Source of the DNA: Desmodesmus armatus
Lineage: Eukaryota; Chlorophyta; Chlorophyceae; Sphaeropleales; Scenedesmaceae
Direction: 5' to 3'
NCBI GenBank assembly: GCA_007449985.2
Contig: VIIQ02000574.1
Span: 1,302,001 to 1,366,000 of the forward strand
Length of the DNA stretch: 64,000 bases
The number at the start of each line of letters is the position of its first letter. Within the stretch, counting starts at the first letter, position 1. The position numbers and the translations under genes are program-made. Below the pieces are notes generated by a model. The model ran no database searches. It saw only the letters and a list, made by a program, of their open reading frames with translations, and had not been told where the DNA came from. Below are positions 48,583 through 59,586 of this stretch, one piece after another.

Positions 48583-51540
48583 ATGCTGGCTACCAGCGGT
48601 GGCTTTGTAGCCATCTGCCCAAAAAAGGAAGTAGAGCTGGGTGCAGACAAGCTGATCCACAGGGCAGACCATGCTGAGGAGCTTCGCCAGGAGATTGAGT
48701 TCCCCTGCAGCAAGGCGGTCAGCAACGAGTATGCCCACCTGTGCGGCGGTGCACTGCGTGCAATCAACCCCAACAGCAGCATGACCATGGCTGAGCACGA
48801 TACATGTGCAGCAGTGTTCAAGGGGTGAGTGTGCATTTCGGTGGTTGCAGCGGCAACCTACAACAGCAGCTTTTATGAGATGGCAACTCTACAATAGCGG
48901 CTGCTGATGACATCATGTTTGCTTGGCTCACCCATCAAGTGTGCTCTTGTGCCAGGTGCTTGGCACATGTTTGTTGTTTGTTTTGGTTGCAGCAAGCTCC
49001 CACCCTCCATACACATGACAGGTGCCTAGTGGATCTCAGTGTGCCTGTCCCTCCTGTCCTGTCCTGTGCTGTTGTCTCTGCAGCAACCTGTTCAACAAGG
49101 CTGAGCTGGCTCTCCTGCTGGTTGGCTGCCCTCCCCAAATGAACGAGGCGCAGCTGCTGCTGCACCTGTATGCAGCCAAGGGCCTCGACATGTTGGGCAT
49201 GCTGCAGGGCCAGTACGCATTCTGCCTGTACGACAGCAAGCAGGTGTGTTGCATGCCAGGCGCACTTTGTCACAGGCTCGTGATCCAGTTCGCAGTGCTG
49301 GGTTGTTACTGCCTATCTGTTGTGTGTTACTGCCTATCTGTTGTGTGTTGAACATCAGAAATACATGCCAGTCTGTTGCCTCACAATGATGCTGCTGAGG
49401 CAGTGTTGATCGCATCCATCCACTTAGTCAGTCCATCCTTGACTCACTCATACAAGTAGTTGTTTAGCCAGCGCGCCTTCTGCTGTTGCTGCATCACCTC
49501 ATCAGACTACACTTGCTCCTGCTGCTCCTGCTGCTTCCTCAGTATGCTGATCATTGTCACTGCTGCACCTGGTGTGTGTTGTTGTCCAGGCCCGTGTGCT
49601 TGCCGCGCGTGACCACTCTGGTGCTGTGCCCCTGCTGGAAGGCCGCACTGCTGCCGGCAGCCTGATCATCGCCTGTGGCACATTCCTGCCTGAGGGCGTG
49701 TACCAAATGGTAGACATCCAGCCAGGTGCGTTGTCTGTGCAGGACACAAGCAGACGTGATAGGACGGAGCACAACTCCGTGTATTCAGGTTCACATGCTT
49801 GATGGGTTGCCTTGCTGGGGTATGCGCAGCGACTGCAACAGTTCTGTGGTGTGACATAATGGCTTATGCTGGTGTTGGGTCAAAGCAATCGCATACCTGC
49901 ACAACACAGCACAGCAGCATGGCTTGTGCTGCACTCTCTGCTTGGGCTGTCGAGGTTTAGTGTCAGTCATGTTGGTTTTGTGCACGACGGCTGGTTCGTG
50001 TTTTGTGCTGTGCTACAGGGGAGTACAAGTATGGCTGGCACGCCCTGCCCCGTCAGTTCAGGTGTGGCGCCACCAAGATTGTGTCCGGCAGGGCTTCATG
50101 CGACTACGGCATCAGGAGGCGCAGCATCGACGCATTCAACGTGAGGACACCCGCTGGTTGGCATGGGGTTGTAGGGTGGGAAGTGGGCTGGGGATGCCGG
50201 CATGCATCTCGGCTGTGTCAGTGTCACGCTGCTGCGTGGTGAATTTGAGTTGGCAGGCAGGTGTGCATCGCAGCTGCATATCTCCAGTGGGTGGTGTTGG
50301 GGACGAAGAGGACTTGACTTTGACCATCTCTTGCCTGCCTTCCCGCCCGCAGGCACAGCCCAGCACACCCAACTCCCGTGGCAACCGTGGCTCCCTTGAC
50401 ATCCCCAGCAGGTCCCCCCACAACCACAGCCACGCACACGGCCACAGCAGCAGCGGTAGCCACACCCCTGGGCGCTACATGCCCCCTCCCTCTGCAGGGG
50501 CAGGGGGCTACTACAGCCGCCAGCGTGCCACCAGCCTCGACAGCGGCCACTGGGGTGCTGCACCTCACGTGAGCGCGTCCCTGCCCAGCCCTCACGGCAT
50601 GTCTCACTTCACAGGCAGCAGGCGCAGGACCAGCGAGAACGGACAGCACCACCCCGGCAGCAGCAACAGCGGCAGCGGTGCTGCACCCCACCCCAGGGAG
50701 AGGTCCCCTCATGTGCAGCAGCAGCCAAAGTCCCCAGCACAGCCGCAGCAGCACCATGCCGCGAAGGCTCCTGCCGCCCGTGGCCCTGCCGTAGCAGCAG
50801 TGCATGCACCTGCAGCAGCAGCAAAGGCCGCAGCAGCAGCTCTGGCTGCCGCTGCTGCCGCAACGTCTGCCCCTGCAGCAGCTGTCAACAAGCCCCAGGC
50901 CCCCCTTGCAGCACTGCAGCTCGCCATTCCTGCTGCAGCTGCTGCCAACGCAGTGAGCCCTGGCAGTGAGGATGCTACGACAGCGAGTGAGGCATCTACC
51001 CCGCTGTCAGCAGGTGGTGACCTCACCAGCCCTCACAGGCGCAAGCGCAGGCACAGGGCTCGCAAGCACAAGGGCAGCAGCCCACAGGCTGGGGGTGGTG
51101 ATGCTGGTGCGAGCAGCGACACTGAGAGCCAGCTCAGCACAGGCACACATGACAGCAACAACTCGGCACCAGCAGCAGCCACACCCACAGCAAAAACAGC
51201 ACCCACACCTGCAGGAGGCAAGGGTAAGGGCGCCGCTGCTGCTGCTGGTGGTGGCCATGGCAGCAGGGCAGCAGCAGCTCCTGCAGGCACTGCTGCACCC
51301 AACAAGCAGCACGGCCATGGCCGTGGCAACCACCACAAGCAGCACCAGCAGCAGTGGCAGCCCAAGGGCGTGCCACAGCAGCAGGCAGCAGCGTCAGGCG
51401 AGCGCCGTCAGAGCAGCAATGGGGTCAGCAACGGTGATGGGGGCTTCAAGCGCAACGGCAGCTGCGGCGAGTTGGCTGCTCTGGCTGGCAGCCCCACCCC
51501 AGCTGTCCTGCAGGCTGTGCCTCAGGGCCTGGCCTGCTGA
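48583..51540 (+). CDS. DUF3700/TSJT1-like class II amidotransferase-fold protein with disordered tail
   Basis: Five exons: 48583-48824, 49084-49243, 49590-49725, 50019-50140 and 50353-51540, phases closing, 615 residues. Residues 1-220 match the plant TSJT1/Wali7 (DUF3700) proteins, which keep the N-terminal hydrolase fold of glutamine amidotransferases such as asparagine synthetase: 'MLATSGGFVAI', 'GMLQGQYAFCLYDSKQARVL', 'AARDHSGAVPLLEGR', 'LIIACGTFLPEGVYQMVDI'. The second residue is Leu, so the catalytic Cys of active amidotransferases is absent, as in other MLA/MLG-starting family members. The last exon encodes almost 400 residues of Ser/His/Ala/Pro-rich, low-complexity sequence ending in basic and Gln-rich stretches. 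The plant proteins lack such a tail. Function is unknown; plant members respond to auxin, aluminium or stress. Confidence 0.85.
49305..49346. repeat. 21-bp tandem duplication in intron 2 of the DUF3700 gene
   Basis: Two exact adjacent copies of a 21-base unit (49305-49325 and 49326-49346), starting GTTACTGCC. Confidence 0.95.
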
Positions 51541-54500
51541 GCTGTCAGCTGTGGGCCAGTAGCACAGCGGGTGTGTTGGAAACCCGGTGTGTTGTGGATG
51601 CCGAGGCGACGATGGGCCAGCATTTCTTAGCTGTGATGTCATGGAGTGGGACGTTGTGGACAATGGAAGGGCAGGGAGGCAGGGTCGTGGGGAGCAGGGC
51701 AAGATGGCTGGAGATGCTTCGGTTGGCTTGGATAGGTGTGTGTTTAGCGGGGTGCGTTTTGCGTCAGTTGGGTGTTTACCAGTGGGGCTGATTTGGGCCT
51801 GTGCTGGTTTGGCGGCAGTGATGGTTGGTGGGGTGCTGGCTCATGGTGGGAATTCAGCTCGTTGGGTTGGGGTCTTGAGCTTGGGGTTGTGGTTGTGGGC
51901 TTGTTCACAATGAAAGGACTGCTTCAATGGGTGGGGAGTGTGCTTTGCACCCCGCTTCTGATGCAGGTGGCTGGTTTGCGTGTGTGTCTCCTCCACCAAG
52001 TTTCCGGCATCGACGGCACATGCAGTTGGTTGTGTGGTGTTCTGTGGACTGTGTTGCCTGGAGTGTCCTCATGCTTTGGGTGTCAGCATGGCAAGAAAAA
52101 CAGCGGGTCAGGCAGGCGTTCAGGGAAAAGGTGCTTCGGGGCATATAATGTCCTATTAGGCTCAGGTTGATGGATCATAGTGGGGTGTCAGTGCGTGTGG
52201 CGTTTGCTGTCAGCAGGGTAGGTCGCTTTGCAGCATTCATGGCGGCGTGGCGCATGTGCAGGCTAGACGGTGTTGAGTCATCTAGCCACCGCTGTATGTT
52301 GCCCAGCCTGCAAATCCAGGAGGCTGTGCACGCTGTCCTCATTTCCGCCCCCATCCATGCAGTCGTGCTGCCGATCCCCCACATTCCTGGCGCCTGGGTG
52401 CAGTGCTCAGCACGTGTATGCAGTTGGGGCATGTTTCTTAGGCACATTCACTGGTGGTGCCTGTGTTGTTGTTTGTTAGCCATGTGGTGGCTTCAGTCAG
52501 TGGCTCCCAGTTGTGGCAGCTTTTATCGCCTCTGTTGTCAAGCTGCTGGTGCAGAGACGTGTTTGGTGGTGTGTGCACTGCGGGTGCATCACTCAGCACC
52601 TTCGTTCCACTTGATTATGTATCTGCTGGTGCTGAAATTTAGCACTATGGGCCAGCCTGTGCACCAGTCTTTGTTTCCATGTGTCCGTGCCTATATGTTG
52701 GCTGCCTCTCAGCCCCTGCGGTGGCTGCTGCTGTAGAGGCGGCTGAGTGTAGCAGTAAAGTGTTGCGGTGGGTACTTGCTGGTGCTCCGTCGTCCTCCGA
52801 TCAGATCTTGTTCACGCGCCCTTTGTACACTGTCCGCCATGCAGCACGTTATTGCATCTGTGCTGCTTGTACCCTATTTGGTTGCCAGCAGAAGAGTGCT
52901 GGCAGCAGCTGTCACCGATGCATCCCCAAGCACCAGCACCACCGCCGCTGTTTCATGTCTTGCCCCGCTTTGGCCTGGGCTGGGGTGGTCGGGTATGGGG
53001 TGGCCAGGTATTGCTTTGGGTTGTTCGGGGGTCTAACTCCAGCTTTTGTTGTGGCGATGCATGGATTCCAGCTGTGTCTGCTGGGTCGCCACCTTCCAGG
53101 CTGTCTTCTAGTCCCTTGTGGTCGCGGCTGCCCTGACAATGCATGATGGCTGTGCTTGCATGTTAGCAGGGTATGATGATAAGGCGGGTGCTGGTGTCTT
53201 TCTGTGTGGTGGTGGTGGGGGGGGGGGTCGTGCTGGCGGTGGGTGTGTTGTGCGGGGTGCTGGTGTGGGCTTGAGGGCAATCGGTGTGTTGGTAGACAGG
53301 GTGAGGATAGGTCTGGTGTGGCCTGAGCCCTTCAGGGGGCATTGTTGGTGCAAGCTGGGCAGTGAGCTTCAAGCGAGCCCTGGGTCCAATGACAAGCTTG
53401 CGGATGCAAGGGTGAGGGCTGGTTATGAAGTGGTGTGTACCACCGAGGCGTTGTTGCTTTGACTTGTGGATTCCTGCCACGGCTCAAGCAAGCTTTATTG
53501 CTTTCTAGGGAGATTCTTTCTTGGTTGGTGGCTAACGGCATGCCCGAGTGTGACCCGGTGAGCATGTGGACAGCTGTGCTCAAATATATGGCAGTACAGC
53601 TAGCCTGATGGCGTCCTGCGCCAGCAAGCGGCTGCTAGCGTCAGCTGTGTGCACTGGCGGCTGTGAAAATCTCACCCACGTTGCACGACCAAGGAACAAA
53701 ATATCAAGTTTGCTTCACTGCGAGTGGCACCGATGGTTTGATGGTTGCTTGCCACGCCTGCTGACAGCGCAGGGTCATGATGTGAGTTGCACGGAGTTCT
53801 GTTGTCTGCATGTTCGTACCCCAGCCATGTCTACGCTGGCGACAACAGAGTGCTGCATGTAGTGCACCAGTGATGGTGTACTGCAGCATGGTGACAATTT
53901 TGACAGAGCTGGGGCAGTGTGTGGGGAGTGCCTGTGTGCACACACCTGGGCGCGGTTGTTGTGTTACCGTAGCATAGCTTGACTCATGTACTTTGCTGAG
54001 GGTCTTCTGCAGCCAAGTCCTTGGAGAGATTGCTTTTGCTGGCCCATAGCCTGCCAGGGCCTAGTCCGTCGTTATTTGTCACCAGGCAGGCGTGAGGGAG
54101 GGTATAGGGGTGCAGGCACAACACCATCGTGCGGCCATATTTCTGTAGCCAGGTCAGGGCTGTAAGTTGCTGCGTGCGAGATGCATCATGGTGTGTGATG
54201 CACTCTTGCGCGGTTTTTGGTGGCTCGCACATGCCTGCTGTACACGCTGGCCCTTCTACAGGTGCTTGAGCTTTTGCTTTTGCTGCTGTTTGTATTGCTG
54301 TTGGATTGTAGCTTATGGGGGGAGCAGGGCAGGGGCCTGTAAGGGCAGTGGGTGTGTTTGGTAGGTGCTTTTCTGTGTGTAGACACAGGAAGTGCATCCA
54401 GCCGTGTGTGGTGCTTGTTGCATTCAAGGGAGTTCTTGAGCATCCTGTGTCGGTGGGGTGTTGGGCCGGTGCCCTGCATGTATTCTTGAAGACGTCTGTT

Positions 54501-55514
54501 GCGCGCACGACTGATTGTCTGTAGGTCGATACTGTACAGTAACAGGGTTTGCCTGCACGTGCTTGCTTGCTGCATGTGTGTTTTGTGAGGCATCTTCCTG
54601 GGATGCCATCACCCTGTGACAGCAACTGCTGTTGGCACCTGGCTGCGCCCAGCTTGGCAGGGTTTGACTAGTTGGGCTGTGGCATTGAGGCGCAGTTTTT
54701 GCTGTACACCATGTTAGTAGCGGACCTCGGGCGCCATGTACTGTGTCTGTCGCTTGATGTTGGTGCCAGGCTTCACACAGTTGCGTGACTGTTGCGCAGC
54801 TGTTGTTGTTATGGCTTTTCGCGGGCTTGGGGCATGTGACATGTGCAGGATTGGGACGCGGACTGTGCTGTGATGGGACCCAAAGGCTGCATGCAAGACA
54901 CCATGTTGTCCACATGCGTGTTGCATCAGGTAGTGAGGTGTGCGTGATCGTGACTGCCAGGTGTGTCCTGCAAGGCAGCCCAGCAATGCCCTTGCTTGGG
55001 GCTGTCAGGTAGTGCCACTCACAGGGCTGTGCAGTATCATGGGTCATGTGGAGAATGGTGGTGGGTGAGTCAGGCGGCTACAGCAGATAAGTTAGCTGCC
55101 CGTGTGTCGTGTCGTGCGCTGCTAAGCCCCTGTCAGTGCTGTGGGTGTGTCGCCACTGATTTGTAAGGATGCCCTACAATTACTACAATCACAAGGGGTC
55201 CTGCGATTACGCGTTTCATGATGCGATCAGAAGCCAGTCATCTGCAAACATGGCAATTTTACTGCAATGCAGATGGCCTTACAACACGCAGCATCCGCAG
55301 CGGCCAGCACAGTTGAAAGGCACAAGAAAGGAGTTAGAAACAAAGAAAGTACAAGTTGCGGCAAGCTGCCAGTATAAGTATACAACTGCATGGGCAGGTG
55401 CCCGAGTCAGGTGTTGACACACCATCACATCAGCATCACACTTGACAATGCCTTCTCCAATCAGTTGGTTGTGTGCTGTGCAGCGTGCACTTCCCAAATT
55501 CCCAGCGCAAACCA
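51541..55514. other. Gene-free, T+G-rich convergent region
   Basis: 4 kb between the stop of the plus-strand DUF3700 gene and the stop of the minus-strand pseudokinase. No coding exon was supported on either strand. The plus strand is strongly T+G-rich, like 17.5-21 kb. A G-rich stretch lies near 53206-53226, and TTACA near 55278 (TGTAA on the minus strand) is a plausible poly(A) signal for the pseudokinase gene, about 235 bases past its stop. Confidence 0.5.
54377..54404 (-). repeat. Dispersed 26-30 bp motif, copy 3
   Basis: Reads GGCTGGATGCACTTCCTGTG then TCTACACAC on the minus strand, nearly identical to the copy at 62413-62442. Confidence 0.75.
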
Positions 55515-57988
55515 TCAGCATGCTGTGTCCTCCGAGTCCGACTGGGAGTCCGAGTCCCCATCCCCCCCACAGCCAACAATATCCAGCGCCTCTTGAACAA
55601 TCTCCTCCACCTGCGCCTGACTGCAGCAGCACAGCGGCTCCGCCGCCATCATCTGGTCTGTCAGCTCCAGCGCACCAGGCGGCAGCCCCCGCACAAACCA
55701 CGCATGCTGCATGATGCCCTCCAAGTCCACCCGCTGAGATGGATCGCTGTGCAGCATCTGCCGCAGTAGGTCGGCAGCATCGCCGTCGGGAAGGTCCTGC
55801 AGGTCCTCTTCAATTTCTTCAGCATCCGATGTGTCCAGCGTATCGCCCGTGAGCAGCGTCCACAGGATGACTCCTGCCTTCCAGACATTCACCTTGGCTG
55901 CGTCTATTGGGGAGTCAGCCACGGCCGAGGACAGGCTGTCTGCGTCATTGTGCCGCTGCTCTGGGCTGTCGTACTCATCGATTTCGCTTATCCAGGGGTG
56001 GGGACTCTGCAGGGGCGCAAGCATTGGGCAGTGCCAGGCGCCGGTGAGGGAGGGGGCCATTGCAGCTTGCATGCATGGGGTTATCCCTACTCAGTGACAG
56101 TATGGTAATAGTGCGGCTGTGCAACTGCAAAATGATTAATTGCGGGGGGAAAACCGTTCCATTGCAAGCACTGGCGACTTAGGAGGCAGGTCTGGCCTGG
56201 CGCTACCTGGCAAGCTTTGGGGGCTGCACTTACCCGGCGGTCCGGATCAAACTTGCTGAGCTTGAAGAGAGACACCTTGAGCAGCGGCCGGGACAGTTTC
56301 TGTCCAGTCTTGTCTGTTGCCTGCAGGAGGCAGACATGAACAGTGCAACCCTGTGGGCGACCATACGCTACGTGCTTGATAGCACTTCTCAGGACAGCTA
56401 TGTCATGATCATTGCCAGGCATTCTTCCTCTTTCCAGTTAGCCCCAATGCAATGAGCAGGCTTTGCAAGCAAGGTTTGCTGAGCTTTATGTCAGCAGCAG
56501 GCATTGAGTTATGTGGGTGCCTCACACCCCAGCAAACACTGGTTGCTGTGACTGTGCACATATGTGCTTCCGAGGTGGGGTCAGAGACGACACTGCATGC
56601 TGCAGAAGCTCATCTGCTTACCCAGCTATCACATGTACATGTAAATACACCTATAAGTGTATATACATGCAGAATCTGATGCTGAATCTGACAGAGCCTC
56701 TGCTCTCATGTTGATCACAAACCGTTTGTAATTGATTAGTAATCGCACACTGCCCCCAGGGTCCTGCCCACACGTCATCGCAGGATGTGTGACGCTGTCC
56801 TGGCCATGGCACTGAGATCATCAGCACAACTTGGGTGCAGCCTCACCGTGAGCAGCAGGTCCTGCAGTCGGATGTCCTGGATGACTCCCGGCTGCTTCTG
56901 GTGCAGGTAGTCCAGGACAAACACCAGCTGCTGGAAGAACCACCTGCAGTGAACATATCCAAACAAGCGGCGGGACAGCCTCAGCATTCTGCCCCCAGGT
57001 GCTGCGGTGCTGTCAACAGGACACAACTACATGTTGCCTCTATTCCTGCATGCAGCAATGTATGGTGCTGCCGCAGTACCACTCATGTGTTGCCCAGGTC
57101 CCAGTCAAGTGCGTCGGTGGTGCCAACAGACTGCAGATCTGAGCACGGCACTGTGGAAGTGTGAGTGATGTACAGCACACAAAATGACCCACAGTTGCAT
57201 TCATGACATGCCTTGCTGGTAACGTGCAGCACCACCACACCACAACAGGCGGTCCAGCAGAGACTAGTCGCCCCCTGAGTTCAGTCTCAAGCAAGCTCGT
57301 CCTTGCTTGCAGCAACATAGCTCATCCTCAAACCCACCTGATACTGTCAGTGAAGCGTGCTTGTGGGGTTTCGTCTCTGTGTTTGCTTGCATAGTCAGCC
57401 AAGCTGCCAGCACTTGCCCAGTCAAGCACAGCACACAGCTGGTGCTCCGACAAGAAAAGGTTCTGGAGCTGTACGATGTGTGGGTGCCTCAGCTCACGCT
57501 GCCCCACCAGCCTGCACAGACAAACAAGGATGAGTTATGTTGGTTGCAAGGACATGCATAGATTTGTCGTGCATGCTTATGGCAGTTGTGCAAGGACATG
57601 CATGGAACGTATGGTGCTGCCTGATGCGTCGCAAGGCAAAGAACGACGTGCAATCAAGCTCGTTCTATGTCATGAAAAGCACTACCAGCTCCACTCACCC
57701 TCTGCTCAAGTGCTCTGACAGCAGCTGCTTCTGTTGCCACGTCTTATGCTCGAGGGGGATAGCCCTCAGGGCATAGACCCTTTCTGAGCACACACTCTCA
57801 ACACGAAATAACTTGTCTTCGGTGATACCACTTCTGAGTCCTAGGGGGACTGGGTCCCCCTTTTTGTCTATGTCCGTGAACCTATACCGCCCGATCCTGT
57901 GCTGTGCATGTGGCCGCCCCATTGATGTGTTATGAATGTTCTTGTCAAGTAGCTTTAGAATGCACTCAAGCAACGTTTTGTTGAGCAA
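55515..57988 (-). CDS. SnRK2-like protein kinase homologue, predicted pseudokinase
   Basis: Five exons: 57988-57699, 57511-57338, 56943-56847, 56320-56234 and 56006-55515, all phases closing, 379 residues. The layout follows SnRK2 kinases: 'LRHPHIVQLQNLFL', 'WFFQQLVFVLDYLHQ', 'VNVWKAGVILWTLLTG' and 'LLRQMLHSDPSQRVDLEGIM' with 'HAWFVRGLPPGALEL', then an acidic C terminus ('DGDSDSQSDSEDTAC') like the SnRK2 acidic patch. Key residues are lost: no Gly-rich loop, the VAIK Lys is Arg75 ('YALRAI'), the HRDLKLEN loop reads 'IQDIRLQD' (Asp178 kept, Asn changed to Asp), and DFG reads LFK (205-207). The activation loop and APE are not recognisable. Catalysis is therefore unlikely; a scaffold or regulatory role is inference. 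The start could also be the Met at residue 23. Confidence 0.8.
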
Positions 57989-59586
57989 CGATATTGACGG
58001 GTGTCATGATGAAGCATTGGCCTCTGCCCTGGCCAGTTGCTTGGTTTCCAGTGACCTGGCCCTTCCAGTGACCTTCCATGGAAGCAGCCGTGCATGAAAC
58101 CACTAAAGTAACTTAATCAGTTTGAATCCTGCTGTTCGATCCGTGCATACTCGTTACACGATCGCCACTTGTTTCATGCATTCCCGCTCTTGCACACTTT
58201 CACAGCATGTGCACACCTGCTTCCATGGTGCGTCCTGCCCCGCTGATGCAAAAACTTCATAAAGGGCACAACCAATTTGCCGGAACAATATGCCAGAAAG
58301 GACACCATGTCTGCAACAAGTTCAGTGTCAACCAGGGACGTTTTGGTTAGTGGATGTGAAAGTGTTTGACTGGGCCCAACAGCCCTGGCACAGACGTTTG
58401 AACGTTCTATTGCGTCTGGGTGATGATTAAGCTGCAAAGGCATAATCGTTAATCACAGGCAGAAAGGTGCAGCCCCCCCCCCCCCCCCACACACACACAG
58501 GACAGACTGATGCCCCGGGGGGGGTGGGGGGTGTGTGGCTGACTCGAGTCAGCTGGACATTCACCCCAAGGGACCAGGCATGTCATGAGAGAGGATGGCC
58601 TGGTAAGTATGCTGCTGCACAGATCTCATAATGTACATCCCTGGGCAGACTTTTTTACAGCAGATTGTGGACACCGTATGGGAGCAGACACACAGTGCCA
58701 CAACGCCGCAGCGACAGCCATTGCAGCAGCAGCAGTGGCCGCTCCTGGTGTTTGTGCCTGCAAGGGCATCAACTCTCCGGTACCACACCCATTGACACCA
58801 CTGCGGAGTCAGATGGAGCCGCCAAAGGCTGCTGGTCAGGGGCCTATCACAGCAGCATCGGGGCAGCAGCACACAACACCACACGACACGAGCACACCCG
58901 CCGGCAGTACTGCCACCTCAGCACTGGTGGTGAGGTGTGCATCGGTGGGTGGGTGCAGCGGCCGGACTTCTCAACAGCCAGGACCGTTGCCTGGTGCCAT
59001 GGTGTCTGTGGTCCACCACACACCGTGATGAGTTCGAATCCCACACTGTCCCAGTGCATGCCACAACACAGAAACACCCCATTTGAACCACATGCAGCAG
59101 TGGGCAGAACTGCACTTGCTGACTTCATGCATGCCCTGACTGCCACAACTGCAGGCTTCTTGCACGCATGGCACTGAACTAATTTCACAAGATTGCAATC
59201 CCGCTGGCTGCCTATGCACCAGCATCCTGTTAGATTGGTACACATACCACCATGATGCCACGACATGTTTGGTGCATGCCTGAAAACACTAGCAGAGCGT
59301 ACACCACAGTGTCTCATGCACATGTCCTCAATGGCTAGGGTTATCAAACTGTTCAGCTGCACAGAGCACCAGGGTTGAGTGCACATAAGAGCCATGGATT
59401 GTCATCAGGTGGTGTTTGCAACCGTTGGTTACCAAGTGTCCCGCGGCAGCAAGCAAAGCAAGCCGTCCAAGTGACATCAGGACGTTCGCAACACACCACG
59501 GTGCATCACAAGGACCGCAACACAACACATGCAACCCAGGAACACAAGGTCGCCAGCAGGACTCTACTGCAATAGCCCTGGTGCTG
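57989..59586. other. Intergenic region
   Basis: 1.6 kb between the HLB1 stop and the pseudokinase start, both on the minus strand. No gene was supported. It contains the poly-C, poly-G and palindrome cluster listed separately. Confidence 0.5.
58473..58553. repeat. C-run/G-run pair followed by a 16-bp palindrome
   Basis: 16 C's (58473-58488) run into ACACACACAC. After about 15 bases comes CCCC then GGGGGGGG, T, GGGGGG and TGTGTGG, complementary to the first part. The perfect palindrome GCTGACTCGAGTCAGC follows at 58538-58553. Confidence 0.9.

Noticed and set aside
59026..59050. GAGTTCGAATCCC resembling a tRNA T-loop.
   Set aside because: The flanking five-base stem does not pair, and no anticodon or D arm fits upstream.
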